6,462 nucleotides of DNA from Desulfobacteraceae bacterium (GTDB lineage Bacteria; Desulfobacterota; DSM-4660; Desulfatiglandales; HGW-15), in the NCBI GenBank assembly GCA_003819975.1, contig RPPU01000269.1, positions 1 to 6,462 on the forward strand, read 5' to 3'. The notes beneath the pieces were generated by a model that was not told the DNA's origin, made no database searches, and was given only the letters and a program-made list of their open reading frames with translations. The translations under genes were made by a program, and so were the position numbers. The first letter of the stretch is position 1. The number at the start of each line of letters is the position of its first letter. This document shows, piece by piece, positions 1-5,526 of the stretch.

Positions 1-1709
1 ATCATCTGGCGGTTGAGTTTCCTCCTTCTTTGAAAGAGACCGTCCTGGAAGGCATCAAAAGGTTGCCGCTGCTTTCCGTGGTTCATTACCAGGAGCAGGA
101 CGGAACTTTTGTTTACTTGCCCCTGGAGCCGACCGACGGTCAAGTAGAGGCTTTGCGTCTGGCTTTGGCTCAAGACATTCCGATCCATTTTGTCGACCGG
201 GACACGGAAGGGTATCCTCCGGAAACGGAACTCCTGCCCGATTGCTACGCGATCGCCAAAATCGGCCATTATGCCTATTGCCGGGCTTTTATGCGGAGCC
301 GGCGCCGGCCGGCCGGCCAGGTAGCGGATCAGTTACGCGAAAAAACCATGGCGTTTAACCTGCAAAAACTTATTCAAAAAAACGAAAAGGTATTATGGGT
401 CGGCGGTCTGTATCATCTGCAAGGTCTGCTGGAACTGCTGGAACACCCCCAAACCGAGGTGATCGGCAAACGCCGCCGGGACCATGTCGGTCTGGCCCAT
501 TTGCATCCCGAATCGGGTCAGGAGATCTTGACGGAAATGCCTTATCTCAACGCGCGCTATGAACAGGCGCGGACTCAAGCCGGTCCGCCGAAGTTGGACC
601 GAATGCGGGTCAACCAGGAGTTGATCGAGTCGGCCCGCGAGAGTTATCGTAAAAACGATAAAGAGGAGTTGACCCCCGGCCAGATGAAAGTGCTTTATCG
701 TTTTGCCCGCAACTATGCCTTGATCAACGGCGGCCTGGCGCCTTCATTTTATCAGTTGCTGATCGCGGCGCGGGGAGCGGTCAACGATAATTTCGCCTAT
801 GAGCTCTGGCAAAAAGGCGGCGACTACCCCTGGCAGAGTGAAGCCCCCGGCTTGCCCGTGATGCGTCTGCGCGGGGAAGACCTTTTTTTGGATCTCAAAC
901 GAATCCGTTTTCATCGGCGCTTAAAGACTTTTCGCCGACGGTTGATTTCCGTGCCGATCAAAAAGAAGAAACGCGAGCCCGCGCCGGGGGAATGGAAAAA
1001 AAATTTTAAAAACGAGACGATCTGCTCTTACCCGCCGGAAGATGTGGCGATCGAGGGCTACGGCCGCTATTTGCAGAAAAAAGCCCTGACCATCAAAGCC
1101 GAAGAGCATAGTTGTATTTTGCCCTTCAGCAGTTCCCTGCTGGACGGCTTGGATATGCGGCGGACCTTGCGCGAATGGCCGGGCGGCAATATTTTCGTGA
1201 AAGAGTTCCATCCCCTGCGCGGCAAGGTGGGATCGGTGGTGGTGATTTTCGACCCGGATTACGCCGACGATCAGAGTCAGGAGCAATACCCCTGGTGTGT
1301 GACCTGGCTGGGCGAACACGCCCAGGAATCGGATATGGCTTTTTACGGCACGCCGGCCGGCGCAGTCATGGACGGCCCCGGCATTTCCCGCTGCCAGTAC
1401 GGCGGCTTTATGCTCACCTATCCGCCGTTGCGGGTCTATGACGTTTGGAAAGACCCTTTTTTCAAGCGGGCGCGCAGCAAGCCGGAAAAATTGCTTATGG
1501 CCGCCATCGATTATTCCCTGGAAAAACATGTGGTTTATGTGGCGGCCGATCCGCCCTCAGGTTGGTGCCAGAGTATCGCCGGCCGACTGGGCAAGAAGAT
1601 CATCTATATCCCGATCGGCGCTTTTTCGCCCGTGACCCTCAAAAAGCTCCGCCAATTCCATGTGCTGGAAGGACATCATGTGCGCCGCTATGCTCGGGAA
1701 TATATATAG
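1..1709 (+). CDS. Unknown-function protein, N-terminal TraB/ChaN-like region (5' end outside window)
   Basis: The reading frame is open to the left edge (first whole codon at base 3), so the gene starts outside the window; the first in-window start-like codon, a TTG at 30, has no ribosome binding site and lies inside a conserved-looking stretch (HLAVEFPPSL). About 568 residues are visible, ending at TAG 1707-1709. Visible residues 1-145 recall the TraB/ChaN/EreA-type fold: an early AVEFPP strand, then R-E-K-x-M-A near residues 112-117, followed by a hydrophobic strand ending V-G-G-x-Y-H and a helix (~130-147). TraB-like proteins carry a comparable R..MA....VGAGH pattern. A basic linker follows (~310-330, several KKK/RRR runs), then a C-terminal region of about 230 residues that I do not recognise, with YPW, PGISRCQYGG and YPP motifs. 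No signal peptide or membrane segment is visible. It faces the next gene tail to tail, 62 bp away, with no clear terminator. The domain assignment is by resemblance only, and I propose no substrate. Confidence 0.75.
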   Translation, partial: HLAVEFPPSLKETVLEGIKRLPLLSVVHYQEQDGTFVYLPLEPTDGQVEALRLALAQDIPIHFVDRDTEGYPPETELLPDCYAIAKIGHYAYCRAFMRSRRRPAGQVADQLREKTMAFNLQKLIQKNEKVLWVGGLYHLQGLLELLEHPQTEVIGKRRRDHVGLAHLHPESGQEILTEMPYLNARYEQARTQAGPPKLDRMRVNQELIESARESYRKNDKEELTPGQMKVLYRFARNYALINGGLAPSFYQLLIAARGAVNDNFAYELWQKGGDYPWQSEAPGLPVMRLRGEDLFLDLKRIRFHRRLKTFRRRLISVPIKKKKREPAPGEWKKNFKNETICSYPPEDVAIEGYGRYLQKKALTIKAEEHSCILPFSSSLLDGLDMRRTLREWPGGNIFVKEFHPLRGKVGSVVVIFDPDYADDQSQEQYPWCVTWLGEHAQESDMAFYGTPAGAVMDGPGISRCQYGGFMLTYPPLRVYDVWKDPFFKRARSKPEKLLMAAIDYSLEKHVVYVAADPPSGWCQSIAGRLGKKIIYIPIGAFSPVTLKKLRQFHVLEGHHVRRYAREYI

Positions 1710-1771
1710 ATGTTTCTTCCGTATCCTGGCTTGGCGACAAGTGGGCTCGTCCGAGTTAAGAAGAAGGCCTC

Positions 1772-2416
1772 TCATTCATCGTCCGGGTCTTCTTCGTCCG
1801 GCGGTTCCGGCAGCATGGGAATGGGCGGTTTGGGCGGTGGGGGAACCGGATTGGTCAACCTGGGCGGCGCGGGCACTCTGCGTATTACCGGCGGTCGGGG
1901 CGGTACCGTTCTAGGCGCTTCGGGAATAGCCGGCATAGGCGGATTCGGTTTGGGGATGTAAAGAGGCCCGCTTGGCTGCGGCGGCAGGGAGGGAGTGAAC
2001 GGCGTATTCCGGGGCGGTTCCGGAGGGCGAAAGCCGGCGACTCCGCGTTGAACTTCTTTCAGGTCCTTTTTAATCAAGTTGATCCCGATCAGTTTCCCGC
2101 TATTATCGAAATAGAGGCAATAATCCTGAGCCGTCAGGATACGGCGCAGTCCGCGTTCCAGGGGCACGCTTTGAAAACGGGCCGTGACCCGTTCTCCGAG
2201 TTGAGCGGGTTCTGCTTTGTACCAAATGCCCTTGGTTGTTTTAAGCTTATTCAGAATATCCATGAGAGAGACATCGCTCAGGTCAACGGAAAGCAGGTCG
2301 CCCTTGACTTCGAAATCGACCCCCGGGGGCAAGGCATGAACCGGGCCGGATAAGGCCAACAAAAAAAATAAACCAATTATTGACAGGTAACCGTGGTTTT
2401 TAAGATGTAATCGCAT
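1772..2416 (-). CDS. Secreted STN-domain-like protein with proline-rich acidic tail
   Basis: A 214-residue protein. Residues 1-28 form a typical Sec signal peptide: basic start, hydrophobic core IIGLFFLLAL, and a likely cut after V-H-A28. Residues ~39-114 resemble the secretin and TonB short N-terminal (STN) domain: a VDLSDVSLMDILNKLK segment, a central strand after GERVTARF, a SVPLERGLRRIL helix, then short strands ending GKLIGINLI. Residues ~131-206 are extremely proline-rich (about 35 of 76 by my count, many as PP or PxP), and the protein ends in the acidic run DEEDPDDE. There is no secretin beta-barrel, TonB-receptor barrel or membrane anchor, so a periplasmic or surface-exposed accessory or scaffold role is inferred; a pilus, secretion or envelope assembly partner is possible but unproven. 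ATG 2416 gives a clean signal peptide but no good Shine-Dalgarno is visible. The gene diverges from the response regulator and converges on the upstream gene. The glycine-rich frame on the opposite strand is its antisense shadow. Confidence 0.8.
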   Translation of the reverse strand: MRLHLKNHGYLSIIGLFFLLALSGPVHALPPGVDFEVKGDLLSVDLSDVSLMDILNKLKTTKGIWYKAEPAQLGERVTARFQSVPLERGLRRILTAQDYCLYFDNSGKLIGINLIKKDLKEVQRGVAGFRPPEPPRNTPFTPSLPPQPSGPLYIPKPNPPMPAIPEAPRTVPPRPPVIRRVPAPPRLTNPVPPPPKPPIPMLPEPPDEEDPDDE

Positions 2417-2565
2417 ATGCAGCTATTTTTATAAGAGTTTGAGCAAAATGTATATTTTAATATTCGCAAATTTTTTTTCTAATAGCAATAGCATTTTTTT
2501 TGGCTAAAAAATTTAATTTAACCCTTTGATTTGTTTGATAATGATCTGACGATAGGAAATAACTG

Positions 2566-2593
2566 TTGATATTGCCTTAAATTATGTTAAAAT
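2566..2593 (+). promoter_or_regulatory. Sigma-70 promoter for the response regulator gene
   Basis: TTGATA (2566-2571) and TAAAAT (2588-2593) are separated by 16 bp, each one mismatch from the sigma-70 consensus, in a very AT-rich stretch with A/T tracts upstream that could act as an UP element. Transcription would begin near 2600, giving a leader of about 74 nt before ATG 2674. An ATATTGGC at 2592-2599 is repeated at 2621-2628, so a regulator-binding direct repeat is also possible. Predicted by eye only. Confidence 0.6.
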
Positions 2594-2611
2594 ATTGGCA
2601 TTATTTTTTAT

Positions 2612-2636
2612 AACGCCAAGATATTGGCGTTTTTTG
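2612..2636 (+). terminator. Terminator-like hairpin in the response regulator leader
   Basis: AACGCCAA (2612-2619), GATA loop, TTGGCGTT (2624-2631) forms a perfect 8-bp stem followed by more T residues (2632-2635), the shape of a small Rho-independent terminator reading rightwards. It lies between the predicted start of transcription and the gene's Shine-Dalgarno, so it is either an attenuator or a shield against transcription arriving from the left. No gene upstream reads rightwards within 900 bp. The stem is short, so it may be inefficient. Confidence 0.5.
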
Positions 2637-2673
2637 TCCAACCTGTTGTTTTTCCGTCTTATTGGAGTCAAAG

Positions 2674-4065
2674 ATGTCCGGAAGGAAAGTTTTAGTAGTC
2701 GATGACGATGCTAAAACCAGGGCGCAATTTTCTGAATTCTTGGAGCGTGAAGGTTTTATTGTCGATACCGCGGAAAACGGCGAGCAAGCCGCTACCCTGC
2801 TGCAGCAAGATTTTTATGACGTGGCTATTATCGATTTAAACATGCCGAAAGTGGACGGCATGACGGTCCTAAAGGATTTGGTGTCCCACCAGCAGGATAC
2901 GGTCGGCATTATCATGACCGGTTATGCCACCATTCGCAATGCCGTGGAAGCGATGAAATTGGGCGCCTACGACTATCTGGCCAAGCCGGTGAAAATGGAA
3001 GAAGTCCTCATGGTCGTCCAGCGCGCCCTGGAATTCCGGGATCTACGTCGGGAAAACCTGAACCTTAAGAAGCAATTAAAAAACAAATATAAGTTCGAAA
3101 ATTTTATCGGCGACAGTTTGCCGATGAACAAGGTTTTCCGGGTCATTGAAAAGGTGGCCGATACCGACAGCACGGTTTTAATCCTGGGTGAATCGGGCAC
3201 CGGTAAAGAACTGGTGGCTCGGGCCATCCATTATCACAGCGATCGGCATGACAAGCCCATGATTCCGGTCAATTGCGGCGCCATCCCTGAAGATTTGCTG
3301 GAAAGTGAACTTTTCGGGCATGAAAAAGGGGCTTTTACCAATGCGATTCGCACGCGCATCGGCCGTTTTGAGCTGGCGCACGGCGGCTCCATCTTTTTGG
3401 ATGAAGTGGCTGAAATGAGTCCCCATCTCCAGGTTAAACTGTTGCGGGTGCTCCAGGAGCAGGAATTCGAAAGATTGGGCAGCACCAAGACCATTAAATG
3501 CGATGTGCGGATTATTGCCGCCACGAATAAAAATCTGGATAAGTTGGTGGAAGAAAATCGTTTCCGCGAAGACCTTTATTACCGACTAAAGGTGATCCCG
3601 ATTGAAATTCCTCCCTTGCGCGATCGGCCGAGCGACATTCCGCTCCTGATTCATCATTTTTTGGATATCCTGGGTAAAGTCAAAAAGAAAAAGATTCGGG
3701 GCATTTCCAAAAAGGCCATGAAAGCTTTGGGTGATTACGACTGGCCCGGCAATGTCAGAGAACTTGAAAACATCATTGAACGCATGGTGATCCTTTCGGA
3801 AAATGAATATCTGGAATTAGAGGATCTGCCGGAAAAGATTGCTCAAAAGGAAAAGATGGACCAGACCATCCAAATCTTAATACCGGATGAGGGGTTTTCT
3901 TTAAGCAATGCCATTAATGAATATGAGCGCCAGTTGATTATCAATGCCTTGGAGAAGGCGGACTGGGTCAAAAATCGGGCAGCGAAACTTTTGAATATGA
4001 ACCGGACGACCTTGGTTGAAAAGATTAAAAAGCAGGGGATTGATCGTTTACGGGCTGTAAATTAA
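2674..4065 (+). CDS. Sigma-54-dependent response regulator, NtrC family
   Basis: A 463-residue transcription activator with the full NtrC layout. The receiver domain (~3-120) has acidic pocket D10/D11, phospho-acceptor D54 (DLNMP), switch T82 and Y101, and K104 before P105. The AAA+ domain (~142-375) has Walker A GESGTGKE (172-179), Walker B with D243-E244, arginine fingers R298 and R304 in FREDLYYRL, and sensor II WPGNVRELE (R362). A C-terminal Fis-type helix-turn-helix spans ~420-456. The sigma-54-contacting loop reads GAFTNA (219-224, N223) instead of GAFTGA. ATG 2674 is chosen because GGAG (2664-2667) sits 6 nt upstream; the in-frame TTG at 2662 would overlap that site and adds four residues before the usual receiver start. 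No histidine kinase gene is in the window. Lying just before the flgM operon, it is probably a flagellar regulator of the FlrC/FleR/FlgR kind, but the sequence alone does not give its targets, so no symbol is assigned. Confidence 0.95.
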   Translation: MSGRKVLVVDDDAKTRAQFSEFLEREGFIVDTAENGEQAATLLQQDFYDVAIIDLNMPKVDGMTVLKDLVSHQQDTVGIIMTGYATIRNAVEAMKLGAYDYLAKPVKMEEVLMVVQRALEFRDLRRENLNLKKQLKNKYKFENFIGDSLPMNKVFRVIEKVADTDSTVLILGESGTGKELVARAIHYHSDRHDKPMIPVNCGAIPEDLLESELFGHEKGAFTNAIRTRIGRFELAHGGSIFLDEVAEMSPHLQVKLLRVLQEQEFERLGSTKTIKCDVRIIAATNKNLDKLVEENRFREDLYYRLKVIPIEIPPLRDRPSDIPLLIHHFLDILGKVKKKKIRGISKKAMKALGDYDWPGNVRELENIIERMVILSENEYLELEDLPEKIAQKEKMDQTIQILIPDEGFSLSNAINEYERQLIINALEKADWVKNRAAKLLNMNRTTLVEKIKKQGIDRLRAVN

Positions 4066-4067
4066 AT

Positions 4068-4104
4068 GTTTTATTGATCCTGAAAAATCCAGGATCAAAA
4101 AAAC
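4068..4104 (+). repeat. Stem-loop just after the response regulator stop codon
   Basis: Arms 4068-4082 and 4090-4104 pair over 15 positions with a single A-A mismatch, around a 7-nt loop. The GATCCTG/CAGGATC core is strong, and the outer part is a U-tract pairing with an A-tract. It begins 2 nt after the stop codon. No T-run follows the stem on either strand, so it is not a textbook terminator; it more likely protects or processes the 3' end, or acts as a weak bidirectional terminator through its AT-rich base. Confidence 0.55.
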
Positions 4105-4108
4105 ATGA

Positions 4109-4148
4109 ATTCCGGCCGACCGGAACAGAAGTTCCAGCGGGCCGGGAT
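4109..4148 (+). repeat. GC-rich two-tier stem-loop
   Basis: The outer stem ATTCCGGCC (4109-4117) pairs with GGCCGGGAT (4140-4148), with one G-T wobble. After a symmetric 4x4 internal loop, an inner stem GGAAC (4122-4126) pairs with GTTCC (4131-4135) around an AGAA loop. A competing hairpin, TTCCGG/CCGGAA (4110-4125), uses some of the same bases, so two folds are mutually exclusive. No T-run follows. It stands out in an otherwise AT-rich gap. The function is unknown: an mRNA 3' structure, a protein-binding site or a small-RNA element. Confidence 0.5.
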
Positions 4149-4222
4149 GAAATCTATATGATGATAAGTCAACAAATTGTCGATATTTTGGAATAAGCAG
4201 CTATTTGCAAAAGCAAAACAAA

Positions 4223-4320
4223 CCCTTATTCCTGACGGATCTTCGTCGGCAACAAGGCCTAATAAAAAACCCTTAAGGTTCTAAAGGCTATTGCCGATAT
4301 AGAGGATGGAGGAATAAGGG
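4223..4320 (+). repeat. Long imperfect inverted repeat spanning promoter and Shine-Dalgarno
   Basis: CCCTTATTCCT (4223-4233) is the exact reverse complement of AGGAATAAGGG (4310-4320). Nested inside in matching order are ATCTTC (4239-4244) with GAGGAT (4302-4307, one G-T wobble), TCGGCAA (4246-4252) with TTGCCGA (4291-4297), and GCCT (4257-4260) with AGGC (4285-4288). This gives about 28 bp of pairing in one long hairpin. The right arm contains the -10 of the sigma-28 promoter and part of the Shine-Dalgarno (GGAGG 4308-4312) of the next gene. In RNA read through from upstream the ribosome site would be partly buried; RNA started at the sigma-28 promoter lacks the left arm. Confidence 0.6.
4274..4300 (+). 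promoter_or_regulatory. Sigma-28 (FliA) promoter of the flgM operon
   Basis: TAAGGTTC (4274-4281), an 11-bp spacer and GCCGATAT (4293-4300) match the FliA consensus TAAAGTTT-N11-GCCGATAA at 6/8 and 7/8 positions with exact spacing. Transcription would start around 4306-4308, right at the Shine-Dalgarno, giving a very short leader before the TTG start at 4322. Placing flgM under sigma-28 is the standard feedback arrangement known from enteric and other flagellar systems. Confidence 0.8.
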
Positions 4321-4321
4321 C

Positions 4322-4582
4322 TTGATCACCACCTATCAGATCCGAAATGTTCTGAGGGTTTACGGCAACCAATTGAAGCGGCGTAACGAGGAACAGGTCA
4401 AAGAGAGCTTGACGCCAAATCGGGAACCCGTTGATCTGATTAATATTTCCGTTAATGCCCGGCAAAAAGAAGTTTTGAGCCGTATGTCGGCGCAAATCAT
4501 CTCCGATATGAGCCCTAAACCCGAACAATTAAAAAGCGAGGCGCTAAATCCGCTCAACACTTTATCCCCGGAGACCAAGTAA
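4322..4582 (+). CDS. Small FlgM-associated protein (DVU0524-like)
   Basis: An 86-residue cytoplasmic-looking protein starting at TTG 4322, supported by GGAGG at 4308-4312 with 9 nt spacing and by the sigma-28 promoter just upstream. No ATG alternative precedes the conserved N-terminus MITTYQIRNVLRVYGNQLKR, which I recall as typical of the small proteins encoded beside FlgM in Desulfovibrio and relatives (DVU0524 family); this is from memory, not a search. The sequence is charged and has no signal peptide or membrane helix. The N-terminal ~40 residues and the ARQKEVLSRMSAQIISDM segment (~48-65) look helical, and the end is polar and probably disordered. It is the first gene of a two-gene operon, 35 bp before flgM. 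The biochemical role is unknown. A function linked to FlgM or to late flagellar export is inferred from the shared transcript. Confidence 0.85.
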   Translation: MITTYQIRNVLRVYGNQLKRRNEEQVKESLTPNREPVDLINISVNARQKEVLSRMSAQIISDMSPKPEQLKSEALNPLNTLSPETK

Positions 4583-4617
4583 GAGGAGCAGGCTGACCCG
4601 CCGAAGGGAGATCTCAA

Positions 4618-4938
4618 ATGAAAATCGATGAAATTTATAAAAATGTAAATCTGATCAATAATGCCAAGGATACAACGGTGAATAACCGTGCGGTTGATCC
4701 GGGTGTCCGTGATCCGCTCACTAGGGATGAGCAAAAATCGGGTGCAGAAGTTGATTTTTCCAAGACCTCCATTGAATACAGCCAGGCTCTGGCGGTTATG
4801 GAAAAGGAGCCTATCGACCGGGTCGAAAAGGTGGAAGCTTTGCGCACGAAAATCGAAGACGGCACCTATCGGGTCGATTCGAAAAAAACGGCTAATAAAA
4901 TGGTTGACGAAATTTTGAACAATATGATGGAATCCTGA
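4618..4938 (+). CDS. flgM: Anti-sigma-28 factor FlgM
   Basis: A 106-residue protein, the usual size for FlgM. FlgM binds the flagellar sigma factor FliA and holds late-gene transcription until the hook is complete, when it is exported through the flagellar secretion channel. The N-terminal ~45 residues are polar and probably unfolded, as is typical (start MKIDEIYKNVNLINN). The C-terminal half carries the sigma-28-binding signature: SIEYSQALAVME (~51-62), then RVEKVEALRTKIEDGTYRVD (~68-87), then a KKTANKMVDEIL helix (~89-100). AGGGAG at 4605-4610 lies 7 nt before the ATG. The gene is co-transcribed with the preceding small gene from the sigma-28 promoter, so FliA drives its own inhibitor, and it is followed by a strong terminator. 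fliA, flgN and flgK are not in the window. Confidence 0.95.
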   Translation: MKIDEIYKNVNLINNAKDTTVNNRAVDPGVRDPLTRDEQKSGAEVDFSKTSIEYSQALAVMEKEPIDRVEKVEALRTKIEDGTYRVDSKKTANKMVDEILNNMMES

Positions 4939-4965
4939 GTCGCCACTCCTGCCTAGGATGTAAAA

Positions 4966-5010
4966 AAACAAAAGCCGTCACTCTGTTTAACGACGGCTTT
5001 TGTTTATTTT
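4966..5010. terminator. Rho-independent terminator after flgM
   Basis: A perfect 14-bp stem (4966-4979 with 4992-5005; core GCCGTC/GACGGC) encloses a 12-nt loop. On the + strand the 3' arm ends TTTTGTTT and runs into more Ts; on the minus strand a T-rich run follows as well, so it may work in both directions. It begins 27 nt after the flgM stop and closes the sigma-28 operon. Confidence 0.9.
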
Positions 5011-5038
5011 ATATAAACCATTACCCTCCTTCAAATGC

Positions 5039-5160
5039 TGACCCCCACGATTAATTTGTTCAATATTTAACGGGCTAAAAATATAGGGTTTTTCATTTTA
5101 CTCATTCACGTAAAATCAGATACTTACGTGGAGAACAAATTTACCGTGTATTGACCCCCA
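5039..5160. mobile_element. Possible MITE-like remnant with inverted and direct repeats
   Basis: In the AT-rich gap 5011-5298, which otherwise shows no gene, TGACCCCCA occurs at 5039-5047 and again at 5152-5160. Between them a 16-bp inverted repeat (5046-5061 with 5133-5148) matches at 14 of 16 positions, with a perfect AATTTGTTC/GAACAAATT core. Inside lies a perfect CACGTAA/TTACGTG hairpin (5107-5113, 5124-5130). This nesting resembles a short non-autonomous transposable element or the leftover end of an insertion sequence. It is too short to code for anything. A regulatory double operator is the alternative. Confidence 0.35.
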
Positions 5161-5298
5161 AAACAATTAACTTGCAATTTTCATATAAAATGTTTAATTC
5201 TGATAAGGGTTTTTTGAAGAGGTTCATTCAGCGTTAACTAAATCAATCAAGAATAGGCAGTATTAATTCAATCTATTGCAGCGTTTGGATTATTTTTC

Positions 5299-5526
5299 AT
5301 GCAAGTTGAATCTTCATATGCCTTAATCCCTTTTAACCGGGATATCTTTTCTTTAGCACCTCCCAAAGAGGCGTTTCAGGCGCATTTAAACGCTCAGGAT
5401 CGTCCCCAGGCCGGCTTGCGGTTTCTGGGTTCTAAAACCCGGGAAACGAATTGGAGCTATGATCCGGAGGGCCGAAGCCTGCAGGCTCGGCCCATGTCCG
5501 GGGCCTTGATCGATCTCTACGTTTAA
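5299..5526 (+). CDS. Small hypothetical protein, 75 aa
   Basis: I do not recognise this protein. It begins MQVESSYALIPFNRDIF, is polar in the middle (GSKTRETNWSYDPEGRS, ~44-60) and ends GALIDLYV. There is no signal peptide, membrane helix or cysteine motif. It is judged a real gene because base composition changes sharply at its ATG, from the AT-rich spacer to the moderate GC of its neighbours, and its codons match theirs. The Shine-Dalgarno is poor (only a GGAT about 10 nt upstream) and no confident promoter is seen. Its TAA is immediately followed by the last codon of the convergent PilZ gene, with no space for a terminator between them. A short soluble protein with a hydrophobic C-terminus beside flagellar genes could be a flagellar accessory, but this rests on location alone. 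Confidence 0.6.
   Translation: MQVESSYALIPFNRDIFSLAPPKEAFQAHLNAQDRPQAGLRFLGSKTRETNWSYDPEGRSLQARPMSGALIDLYV

Noticed and set aside
30..32. TTG as the true start of the first gene
   Set aside because: The frame continues to the left edge with plausible protein sequence (AVEFPPS) and there is no Shine-Dalgarno; the real start is outside the window.
921..1529. A 202-codon reverse frame, and other frames inside 1112-1914
   Set aside because: They lie entirely within the long + strand gene or its junction and have no ribosome sites or recognisable protein features; they are shadows.
1710..1961. Glycine/serine-rich + strand frame beginning right after the first gene's stop
   Set aside because: It is the complement of the proline-rich coding region of the minus-strand secreted protein, which has a signal peptide and a domain; the glycine richness is antisense to proline codons.
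2662..2664. TTG as the start of the response regulator
   Set aside because: It overlaps the GGAG site that serves ATG 2674, and the receiver domain normally begins within a few residues of that ATG.
4105..4161. 18-codon + strand frame starting ATG 4105
   Set aside because: It overlaps the GC-rich hairpin, has no convincing ribosome site and shows no recognisable peptide.
2419..4206. GCAGCTATTT at both 2419-2428 and 4197-4206 as a shared operator
   Set aside because: Repeated 10-mers are expected by chance several times in a 6.4-kb window, and the two positions have no common arrangement.
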